Origin: Solen grandis
Lineage: Eukaryota; Mollusca; Bivalvia; Adapedonta; Solenidae
DNA: 64,000 nt
Reading direction: 5' to 3'
Assembly: GCA_021229015.1 (NCBI GenBank)
Contig: CM037789.1
Location: 26,608,782-26,672,781, forward strand
Shown here one piece after another: positions 23,701 through 32,669 of this stretch. A program made the position numbers and the translations under genes. The notes under the pieces were generated by a model that had not been told where the DNA came from, ran no database searches, and saw only the letters and a list, made by a program, of their open reading frames with translations. The first letter of the stretch is position 1. Every line of letters begins with the position of its first letter.

Positions 23701-25472
23701 AATCTCGTCTCTGGAACCATCGTACACCGGGTTTCAACTGGACAAGCACCTTCCACGTTTTCCTTAATTAGCTATTCACATCCAGGATTCAACGTCATGG
23801 CGTCAGGCGACGTCATAATTTCAGATGGCGCCAGTATCGACTTCGAGGAAGTCAGCGTCTATATGCTAAATATTCAGGCTGTCAGCCAGGCAGACGAGAG
23901 GTATATATACATGGAAATGTCAAATCTAAGAATGTATATTTTAATGTTTTTGATTTCTAGTATGCTTGTTTGGAACAATTTACCAGAAATATCTAAATAT
24001 ATGTATAAATCTATCGTACAAAAAATGATTATACGAGTACACTAAGTATATAATGGGATTTTGTAAGATAAAGTGTTTGTAGTGACAAATCACATTTCAC
24101 TGGAAAGATGATGATAATAAAACATGTTTTTTAACCTTTTTGAAATCTCATCTGAAACAAATACCTTAATTTATATTTTTTCTTTAATCCATTTTAGGTT
24201 GACTGCTCATCAAATGTTGACGGTTTTGGTTGATGACGTTAATGAATTTCCACCCGAGTTCGACCGGAAGCAGTATTGTGCTTCCGTGCATGGCAACCAA
24301 ACAAAGGGTCAGAAATAGATTTGCAAATAACTAAAAGTAGAAGTAATCTACTAATCTTACCTAATTACATAAAAAATAAATGAAATGAAAAACAAAAATA
24401 GATAATAAATTGATTAAATAGATAATAAATTGATTAATTTCATATTTAATGGCAGTAAAATATGGAAATGCAAGACATATCGCCGCACTTACATCTCAAA
24501 TACCATTGTACACGTGAGACCAGTGTATGGTTATGTATTAGTTATCGTTTATATTATAAATTTTATGGAATTTATCGTTAATGACGCGAAACGGAGCGCT
24601 GCGATAAATACATAAAATTCAAAATATAAACGATAATATATTTACGGTTTGTCACGTACGCCATACAGCTTTTTCATTGACATCGCATCCCGTTTGATTG
24701 ACAGTTTCACATGATGATTTAAGAAGGGATAAGAGTCAGTGTCGCTTGGTACATTATATTTTGAGCTAACAAAACATGACGTAAATCAGTCGCCGCCGCA
24801 ACTAGCTCCGCCCATAATTCACCTTGGTCACGTAGGCACTTTCAAATATCAAGACCCTGCGGTTCATTTAATGCAATATATTGTTCAAACTTTAGGCGAA
24901 ATACAAGCCTTTCATCGGACGATTAAGCAGGGCTACCTGTATATTGATTATATAGTTTCAAATTGATCAACTTCAAAGTCATTTACAGAAACACTGTTCT
25001 GCCGATCATCGCTATTTATATCCCACCTTTAACGAGATGCCCCTTTAAATAAATAATATTTTTATATATTTTTTTCTTTGGGAAAATGTGTAAATTTTAT
25101 GATAAATATGTTCCAGACGACACAATTCTTTACACCGAGGCGACAGACCGGGATGGTTATTGCAGTAATGTTACGTATTCCATTGCTATGGAAACTGAAG
25201 TAAACATAACCGAAATCGTGAAGTTTGACCATAAAACTGCAAGATTAAGTATAGCTGGTGAAAAACTACCGGAGCAGTCAACTCCATACGAGTTAAATTT
25301 AATGATTATAGGAGTAGATAAAGGTTGTAAGGAGGAACTTACCGGAAGTGCGTCAGTGCGCATACTCGTTGGGAGCAGGTGCGCGCATGATGGAGCCGGA
25401 AACATCAACTCGTTTATAATTACGTATTGTGTATATTTTAATGTATTTCATGCACTTATGTTGAACATTTGA
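11749..25472 (+). CDS. M12B metalloprotease with CCP/Sushi and cadherin domains (complete, 16 exons)
   Basis: Exons: 11749-11836, 12051-12256, 12812-12889, 14361-14469, 14901-15009, 15488-15659, 16034-16205, 16619-16745, 17723-17847, 20166-20380, 20691-20874, 21588-21845, 22552-22905, 23666-23900, 24198-24307, 25117-25472. All junctions are GT-AG and the phases fit throughout, giving 2,898 nt and 965 residues. Order: signal peptide (MNCLLISLVAVIVVVL), reprolysin propeptide (~30-177), RRRR furin-like site (174-177), catalytic domain (~183-400), ADAMTS-type Cys-rich region (~400-512), a Cys module with two CCxTC motifs (~529-610), CCP 1 (616-671), CCP 2 (675-730), cadherin 1 (~733-832), cadherin 2 (~833-940) and a hydrophobic tail. 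The zinc site is H349, H353 and H359 with catalytic E350 and Met-turn M383, so the enzyme should be active. It would be secreted or surface-bound. The start is the only Met before a signal peptide. AATAAA overlaps the stop. The architecture has no TSP1 repeat and matches no ADAM or ADAMTS subfamily I know. The last exon could instead be a read-through of a donor near 25,378. Confidence 0.85.
12508..12582 (+). repeat. tRNA-like SINE, family D (intron 2)
   Basis: Reads GGTCCGGTAGCTCATTCAAT with an A box, then GATCCCGGGTTCGAATCCCG with a B box, then AGCTGCACATTTTCCC. The tail is shared with the minus-strand copy at 5,280-5,358. The acceptor stem does not pair well, so a working tRNA gene is unlikely. 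Confidence 0.65.
12995..13155 (-). repeat. tRNA-derived SINE, family C (intron 3)
   Basis: On the minus strand it has a tRNA-like head (CCCAGTGGTAGCTTACATAT, B box AGGTTCGAACC) followed by a body also seen at 19,935-20,105 (AAGTACTGATCCAACTCAGG, then AAAAACTTGTTTCC). A third diverged head-containing copy is at 41,060-41,215. Confidence 0.65.
14133..14200. repeat. pogo-like terminal fragment (intron 3)
   Basis: CAGTTATCCTGCGTTATCCG and, inverted, CTCGGATAACGGGAGG form a short fold-back preceded by TA. This resembles the ends of pogo/Tigger-type elements. Only a remnant is visible. Confidence 0.4.
15075..15293 (+). repeat. SINE family A, head-truncated (intron 5)
   Basis: Has GCTCAGCATATAAGGGTAGT, GATACTGCAGTGTGGTAGCA and GGGACGTTAAAC with an A-rich CAATCAAACAAAC tail. 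The tRNA-like head is absent. Confidence 0.85.
17143..17385. repeat. Diverged piggyBac-like MITE relative and CATA microsatellite (intron 8)
   Basis: TTAA at 17,139-17,142 is followed by CCCTTTACCTCATGAA, a variant of the CCCTTTCCCTCATA terminus. Near 17,325-17,349 the reverse complement reads TCATATAGACTCGTTTTGAC, the subterminal sequence of the same family. The element stops at a CATA tetranucleotide run (17,350-17,383), so its second terminus is missing. Confidence 0.55.
18626..18870 (-). repeat. SINE family A (intron 9)
   Basis: The minus strand carries the family body: TTTAACGTCCCACCGACAGT, CAGTATCACGCCATAGACAG and ACCACACCCAATCACATTAT are its complements. The copy is truncated before the tRNA-like head. 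Confidence 0.85.
18871..19307. other. Intron 9, no further feature
   Basis: AT-rich intron. Fragments such as GAGACTTGTCTTCTTAACTG upstream (18,130) resemble the arm of the hairpin at 19,308, so the two may bound one element. Confidence 0.35.
19308..19402. repeat. Perfect 37-bp inverted repeat (hairpin) in intron 9
   Basis: The left arm 19,308-19,344 and right arm 19,366-19,402 are exact reverse complements around a 21-nt loop. The arms contain TTAAGAGAGAATTTAACAG. Perfect pairing implies recent origin, as in a solo MITE or element terminus. Confidence 0.85.
19935..20105 (-). repeat. tRNA-derived SINE, family C (intron 9)
   Basis: Shares AGAAACAAGTTATTACAACT, CACGGTTCCAGGGTTGGACC and a minus-strand tRNA-like head (GGGGTTCGAACC) with the copy at 12,995-13,155. 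Confidence 0.6.
20166..20874 (+). other. Exons 10-11: ADAMTS-type disintegrin-like/cysteine-rich segment
   Basis: WRFSECSSLYF closes the catalytic domain as in ADAMTS enzymes. YSPDEQC, then DICRSIPC, then DGTKCG with the downstream CFSGIC follow the spacing of the ADAMTS cysteine-rich region. A canonical TSP1 repeat (WSxWSxC) should come next in an ADAMTS but is absent. Confidence 0.75.
21588..21845 (+). other. Exon 12: tandem Cys module with two CCxTC motifs (PLAC-like)
   Basis: One phase 1-1 exon encodes two related units: one ends CCGTCANH, the other starts PGCLYGDRIQNC and ends CCETCARM. The CCxxC close and cysteine spacing recall the PLAC domain at the C-terminus of many ADAMTS and papilin proteins, though I would not assign it firmly. 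Its symmetric phase fits exon shuffling. Confidence 0.55.
21890..22185 (+). repeat. SINE family A, near full length (intron 12)
   Basis: The tRNA-like head has B-box-like GGTAGTTCGAAATCC. The body has GCTCAGCATATAAGGGTAGT and GATACTGCAGTGTGGCAGCA, and the tail is AATAAACAAACAAA. The head has a deletion relative to the copy at 2,251. Confidence 0.85.
22552..22905 (+). other. Exon 13: two CCP/Sushi domains
   Basis: One phase 1-1 exon encodes both modules. The first runs ECPLIVSP...ATFTCNQGY...STC...GKWSSSVPTC. The second runs GCPRLQ...VNFRCDNG...LVC...QWNGTEPSC. Each has the four cysteines and the tryptophan of the fold. CCP domains usually mediate binding to proteins or glycans, so this is a candidate substrate- or matrix-binding exosite. 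Confidence 0.9.
22906..23665. other. Intron 13 with a SINE A head fragment (minus)
   Basis: About 23,015-23,110 reads on the minus strand as the family A head and early body (CCGGTTTCGACATACCAAG, then ATCTCCCTTGCTTGGC). The rest is AT-rich with no feature seen. Confidence 0.6.
23666..25472 (+). other. Exons 14-16: two cadherin repeats and hydrophobic C-terminus
   Basis: Cadherin 1 has IHVQENLVSGTIV and IDFEEVSVYMLNIQAV and ends DVNEFPPEF, the calcium-binding linker. Cadherin 2 has TEATDRDG (the DxDxG-type block) and YELNLMIIGVDKG. After SVRILVGSR the frame ends FIITYCVYFNVFHALMLNI, a roughly 19-residue hydrophobic tail that could be a GPI signal, a tail anchor, or translated intron. The first repeat is degenerate at its internal calcium motif. 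Confidence 0.8.
24542..24636. repeat. Imperfect inverted repeat in intron 15
   Basis: TTATCGTTTATATTATAAAT at the left and ATATAAACGATAA at the right pair over about 35 bp around ATGACGCGAAACGGAGCGCT. It is probably a MITE remnant; the surrounding 24,640-25,080 shows no other feature. Confidence 0.6.
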
Positions 25473-26116
25473 ATAAAATTCAAATACAAGAGTTTGTGCT
25501 GAGATATGGTATTCTTTGTGCAAATATTAAATGATATTGTTATTGTGTTTAATATTTGTTCTACTCGATTTTAAGATAAAGTAAAATCTGATAGTTCGTG
25601 AAACGAATAGAGGAATATAGAATCATCAGAATATCTCGAGGTCCGGACAATCGATAGAAAAAGATTATATTTTGTATTTGAGCTTGTGTCGGTAATAGGA
25701 TTATATATTGAAATGCGGATGGAATTTGGAAAATCACCATTTTACTGTATGTGAAAATATGCATGTAGCTTTAAAAACAAGATACTCTAGCTTGATAAGG
25801 TGTGGTTGGACAGTATTCACATTAGGGAGACGGTCCCGTGTACTTCTGTAAAGAATATTTATTCGAAAGGGCTTTGAACGGTACAAAAATAAATAGAATA
25901 AGATCAATGAATTGCTAGTTTATCTGTTGAACTATCATTGGCATAATTCAATTGTTAAACGCTTTCATAAAAAAGTAAATTATTAGATTTGTCATCTAAA
26001 ATTTGAAGAAAGATAGAATATATAGGTTGAAAAACTTTTTTTATCTGGATGCATGAAACAAATGCTTTGACTGTATGTATGACATTATATAGGTGTGACA
26101 ATCAAGAATTAGTTAA

Positions 26117-26200
26117 CACTTTCCCTCATAGGGGAAACCATGAAAAGACCTATGCGAACAACATAAAACCAGATCAGCCTGCGAGAAACTCGCAGGCTGA
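26117..26200 (-). mobile_element. piggyBac-like MITE cut by the assembly gap
   Basis: TTAA at 26,113-26,116 is followed by CACTTTCCCTCATAGGGGAA, then ACATAAAACCAGATCAGCCT and GCGAGAAACTCGCAGGCTGA. This is the family in reverse orientation. The known sequence stops immediately after the hairpin loop and the first bases of the second arm. Confidence 0.85.
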
Positions 26201-26300
26201 NNNNNNNNNNNNNNNNNNNNNNNNNNNNNNNNNNNNNNNNNNNNNNNNNNNNNNNNNNNNNNNNNNNNNNNNNNNNNNNNNNNNNNNNNNNNNNNNNNNN
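26201..26300. other. Assembly gap (100 N)
   Basis: Exactly 100 N, the usual placeholder for unknown size. It begins within a hairpin element, whose other half is not found after the gap. Confidence 0.99.
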
Positions 26301-27464
26301 GACGTCGATAAAATATAAAATCATTCATTTCAATACATATTCGCGCTCCAGCGTCATGAGTATTGATGCCAGTCTTAAGCATACCTAAAAGAATTTATGT
26401 TGTGTAACTTGTTTATGACATTATTGACGTGTAAGCAAAATATATCGAAAAGATCAAAAGATTGTGTATATTAACTTTAAGTAATAATGCCGTACCTTAA
26501 CATGCGCAAAAAGTCCAGAAAATTTCAAGTGATTACGTTAGCAAACATGACATATTCATGTTTTTCGTAAAAGGGCTAATTCATGGAAATCTATTAATTT
26601 GCAGAAAGAAATGTAAGTAGTCATGGGGTTGGTTGAGCAAGATCCGATTGTTCTTTTGAAGGAATGAATGCCTGCGTTGAATAGTGAATTGTGATACGTT
26701 TTTGAGTAAATGAGTCGCATTTACGATGAATTAGTATAATTATACTAGAGCCAGAAAACCTTTACGGATATCTTATTGCATTTGCTATCACGGCTTTCTG
26801 AAAACCTGAAGAAAATGACATATACATGTATATCTTCCTATCGATTTTTTATGTTTTCTAAATGTTTAACGGTTTCTTTTTCTAAATCTGTAAAAATAAG
26901 CAAATATACAAAACAAATGAATAATTGAAAGTTTCAAGACTTTTATTACGTTAATTACATAGAAATAAGAAATTATTTTCATTATTTTGCTTACACCTCT
27001 GCCTTTGTTTCCATCTAATTTTGCAAATGTAAAACTCAATCAATTTAAAGGTTGAAAGTAATAGATTTTAAATTTTTTTTTTTTAATTTAATTGGTCAAA
27101 TTGAATAATACTTAAAAAAAATCATTAAATAAAATTTAGTATATTATCTTAAAATTTTCCTTTTTTTTTTCTTTTTTTTTCTGAATGACAGAAAACGGGT
27201 GTATAATCAATTAAGATCGATATTTATGCTTTCTCAATATCTTCCTAAGAAGATGAAAATGAAAAAAAATAAAAAAAAAATAAAAAAGATTTAAAGCTTA
27301 TTTTTGAACATAATCGTAAGTATATATTTAAGATAATGATGACTTACGTATTAAATCATACATTATTATGCATCATTATTCCATTTTTTGTATTAACTTA
27401 TATATTTAATACCTTTGAAATAACAAAGGGAAAGCCGCTTCGTTTGTATTTTAAACAAACGATT

Positions 27465-30400
27465 CATTCATGTTTTGTTTGTTGTTATAATCGCGTATAC
27501 GCCATTAAAGGTCATATGATAAAAAGAATCGGGCATGAATTGTTTTCAAAAAAATTTACAATCTTTTTTCTTTAAAAACGCCGGGGGCCCCTTTTAATTT
27601 TTGATATGAAAAAAAAATTTCATGTCAGTTCCTATATAATTTACGATACACATTTTTTTTCGGCTCCAGCTAAAATGAAAAATTTTAAAATTTGATTTTA
27701 ACAAACCGGTAAATTTTAAATAAAAATTTTAATTATTTCTAAAAATTTTTGGGGCAAAACATTTTAATTTTTTTGGGTTGTCGACATTAAATTCATAATA
27801 TAACAAAAATTGACAGCCAAAAATTTTGGAATATTGAGAGTGAGTCAAAAGTTTGATAACCCAATCAGTCCTTTGTCTTCAAAAAATTTTTGCAAATAAA
27901 ACCCATATGTGTTAACTCGGACACTTATTAAATTGTCTTTTAAAAAAACCTTTGTTTTTGGGGGTTATTTTTTTTTAAAATCCGTTTTATTTGCCAAAAA
28001 AAGGTTTTTCCCTTTAAAGTGAATAATATTTTTTAAAAAATAATTTTTTTCAGGGGGCCCCTTAAAAAATTATAAAAATATTTTTTTTCAAAAAAAAATG
28101 TTATTTCCCCATTCATTTAAAAAAATTTTTTAAAAAACTTTAAAAAGTATTTGGTTTCTTTTCTATTTTTCCTTTTTTTGTTTTTCAAAACAATTCCTCT
28201 TCAAAAAAATTTGGGGATTTGTTGGGTTTTCCAAAATTGAAAAAAAAATTCCCTCCCAAAAAAAAATAAAGGTACTAAAATTTTTATCGACCCTTTAAAA
28301 ATCTCATACAAATACTTGATGCATACATTTAAATTATAAAATTTTAATTTTCATTACTGCCCTTTTGGAAAACCCTTTTTTTTTAAAAAAGCACAGAATG
28401 TCAACTTCAAACCTAAAAAATTTCTTTAAAACCGAAAAACTGAAACCTTGAATAAAGGTAATATTCTTCCCTTTTGGGAAATTAAAGTCACACTTTCCCA
28501 AAAAAAAATATTACCTAAAAAAAAAAGGAACAAAATGAAAAAAAAAATTCCAATCCTAAAAAGCTCTAATTAAAGAAAGAGCTTTAAGACTAGATTCAAA
28601 CAGACCTAAAAGCACCCAAATTTGTCGAAATACTCGATTTTGTCATTGAACAAAAAAGCATTTAAAAAACAATTATTTGCAAAACGGGGGCCCCCGTTTT
28701 TCTGTTATTTGGGTTTTAAAATTTCCCCCTTTTAAAACCCCAGTCAAGGAAAAAAAAAATTCAACAGAACCCTTTCTTGAAAAAAAAAAAGGGGACGAAA
28801 TTTTGTATGTAAGTTCTCTTTTTCTTCGAATGGCTAATAATTTTTTTTCATTTTTAGACCATTTTAAAAACATTGGGGAAACCCCAAAATCCCGATTATC
28901 CTGGATTTTGCTGGGAGACACACCCACACAAGGTATTTTTAAAAAGGGTCCGGCGCAAAAACCTGGTCATTTTTTGATAGCCTCTTTTTTTTTTTTACGG
29001 GGCCGGGGTATGGGGGCCCAAACACGGAAAAAAGTCCCGGGGGGAAAACCCGCTGAATAATCCGGTTTTTCAAAGAAACCCTCCCAGAAAATTTCCCGGG
29101 GGGGGATACGAACCCAAAAGTTTTTAATTTTTCCCCGCAAAAACCACAAGACAAACTAAAATTTTTAAAAACCCTAAAAAAAGGGGGTTACAGGTAATTT
29201 TAAAAAAGGAATAAAGAGTACCCAGAAAATATTAACATTTAAAAACCGACCTAAATGTGCACTACTACTTTTTTCATTCTATCGTTTCTAAATAAAATTT
29301 TATTGATGGGACTTTCGGATTCGCGATAATCAAATTGATTATTTATAGAAGGTATTTTTTTTTCCATTTAGCCTTTTCCGTTTTATCCGCCTGTTTAAAT
29401 GGCCTTTTCTAGCACTAAATTTATTTGGTATTTTTCCTAAAAGGAAAACAATTTCAGGGGGCCCGGGGAAAAATGGAAAAAATGGCCCCCGATGGATAAA
29501 TTTTTTCTTTTAATTCGTGGGTTTAAACAAAACCCAAAATTGGGTTTTAAAAAAAAAACACCCCATTTTTTATTGAATATCCCCAAAGTTGCAACAAAAT
29601 TACGGATCTTTGCCCAAAAAAATGAAAATTAAGGAAAGACGTTTTTTTTCCCCTCGAACACCGATTGAGATTTTTTTGAATGGTGCTCATAACCCAAAAC
29701 ATTTTTTTTATAACCCCCAAGGGAAACCAAACAGTGTTTGTTCTGCTTACAGAGAAATTTACCGCCAAACAAGATTTGGGGGGGGGATGTACCAAACCAA
29801 TTGTGGAAGCCAAAATCCTTCAAGAAAATTTTTAAACAGGCCAAAAAAGTCACTTGGGGGCAGAAATGTTTAATTATAATAAATACAAAAAAAAAAACCA
29901 TCCCAAAATTCTCACTAAAACCCATGTATCAACAGGTACTCCTGTTCGTTACATTATGTGTATTTCAGACCAAAACGTCAATGTTTTTAAAAATTTTTCG
30001 ATCGAAAACGCGAAACGAAATATGAAAGAAAAACGGCCAAAACATTCTCACCATAAAAAATGTCACTTTACCCTTTCTTCCCCAAGCATTTGAGAAAATG
30101 GATAGACAAAGGGGGCCTTCAATTCAAAAAAAGGCCTATCTCACACCGTTTGGCAATTACAAAAACGTAAAACCCTGTCAAAACACAAACCTAGCTTTTT
30201 GGATGTCGATAAAAGGCAGAAAAAATCGATATAACTATCGATTTTACGGGAAATTTGGGATAGGAGCAAAACAAGACTGACTGAGACAACATCGAAAGAA
30301 GCCCTTGCGGGTTTTGACAGTATGTCCAAAAAGGAGGAAGGGGAACGAGGAAAAAAAAATTGGGCAACGTGAAAATTTGGCTCAACCACTCCCGCAATTT

Positions 30401-32594
30401 GAACAAAACGCCCCCAGTTTCATTTCAAATTTAAAAACTATTTTTTAAAAATTCCATCAAAATTTCCGCCCAAAAAGTTAATCCCCCTCCAAAAAAGGTT
30501 TTAAAAAGGGGAAAAAATTTGATAAAAGTTGGGCCCCCTTTTTTATCTCAAGTAAAAAAAAATTTTAAAAAAAAGATGACTGAGCATAAGAAAATTTTTT
30601 TTATTGGAAAACCCCAAGCTTTAAATTTTGGGGGTATTTTTAAAATCGCTACGAGGGTTATTAAAATTAGTCAGTTCCTCGACAACATGCCCATTATTAA
30701 AAAATCACTTAAAAAGTACCAATTTTTGGGGAAAAGCTGTAACAAACCCAAAAGGTATTTTAAAAATTGAAAATTAATTTATTTTACTAAAAACGAATTC
30801 ATATTTTGCAACAAATAATTGTTTTTGACTTGAATTTTTTTTTTCTGGCAAAAAAAACCATCGCAATTTTAAAAAAAACCGTGTACTAACAAATTTTTGC
30901 ACCCCGTTTTGGTCGAGAGTTTTTCCCCTGCACAAAAAAAATTTTTTTTAAAGTAGAGTATTAGGAAAATTTAGTGCCCCCCCAAAAAAGGGCTTTGGTA
31001 AAAAAGGGTAGATTTTTGGCGGTGTCTCATTCTAAGTCATTTAAACAATTTTTTTAGTCAAAAGAAAAACGTTTAGTCTTCGTCAAATCAAAAATAGTAA
31101 TGTAGATGTTTTGGGTCATTTAAAAAAAGGGGTTTTTCCCCAAAAAGGTGCTGTGAATTCTGCAGTGTATCCCTTTTTAAAAAAGAGCTTTATCTAAAAA
31201 ATATTGGGGGGGGTTTTAAAAAAAAAGGGGGGGGGATGGATTGTTAACCTCAAACCGATTTGCTTTTAAAATTTTTCCTAATTTTTCCGTTTTTTTTTTG
31301 CCCCTTGTTAAGGGAAAAACTTTGTTTTTAAATACACGTTTTAAAACATAAAAGAACAAACTTTCGGTCGAAAGTTTACATTATACAGTAGCATAACGTG
31401 TTTCAAAAATTTTAGTAAACGCTAACCCCGAGAGAGAAAGAGAAAAAAATACAAAATATTTTTGAAATTTTAAAATAAAAAAATCGCCACAACAAAAATA
31501 CCACGGTAAAAAATAAAAAAAAAAACCCCGGGATATATCTAAAAAAAAATCACATAGCAAAAACAAACTGGCCAAGCTAGCCCCAAACTACAAAAAATTT
31601 TTCCAAAAACCAAATTTAACCCACAACAAATTCCAAAAATAACATACATTCAGACATATTGAAAAAAAACCAACCCCAAAAAAATTTTAATACAACAAAT
31701 TTTAAAAAAAATGTAATTCAAATATAAAATTAAAAAATCAAAAAATTACAAATTTTAACCCTTAGGTATAGGGGACTGCATCCCCCCCGCAGTTACAGGG
31801 GGGACATGGGCCGTACCCCAAAGCTAAAAAAAAGTAAGGCGTTTTTCTGCAATTTTTTGGGTTTTTTTAAAAACCCACAATTTTAAAACAAATATATTAC
31901 AAACACAATTTTATTGAACACCTCCAAAACAACAACAACAACGGCAAATTAAAACCCCCCCCCAAAAAAAACCCCCCCCTTTTTTTTCCTTTTCACAAAT
32001 TTTTATTAAAAAAATTCCCTTTTTTTTAGCTATTTTTTCGGGGGAAACACAACCAGGGGCTGAAAAAGGGAAAACGCTAAAGGCACTGGGGGTTTTTTAA
32101 TTTAAGAGGGGAAAGGGTTTTTAAGGCTTTCAGCTTTAAAAAAAACCCTTTTAGACTTTACCAAACAAAATTTTTAACCTTTTTGACTCATCTCGAAATG
32201 AAATTTTAAAATTTTAATTTTTCATCTGTCACCCTTGAAAAAATTTTAAAGGGGTAGTTTAAAAAAACCCCCGGAAAATTCCCCCAATTGGCTTTAAATC
32301 TTTTTTTTGTACTCAACCCGAGGTGAAATCTTATTTAGCCCCAAAATTTTTCCACGCTTGTAAAAAAAAAAAACAAACGCTGGGGGAACAATGAAGATAA
32401 CCTCAATTCTGCGGCTCCAGGAAAAAGTCTTTCCAACGTACAAAAATTTTTTTCTGTCGTACACTGAAGGACAGTGAGACAGACAGAAGGACCGCAAATT
32501 TTTTGTGGAGAAAACTATTTTTTTGTTTTTCCAATGAAGTTATCGAGGCGAACTTGAAAAAAAAAACCCCTTTCCCAAAATTTCATGGGTTTTT

Positions 32595-32669
<75 letters not shown>

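Larger units (their letters stand above)
25473..27464. other. Intergenic, AT-rich, no gene recognised
   Basis: Holds the 3' flank of the metalloprotease gene, half of a piggyBac-like MITE and a gap (both listed). From about 27,060 homopolymer runs of A and T become dense, foreshadowing the corrupted segment that follows. Confidence 0.5.
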
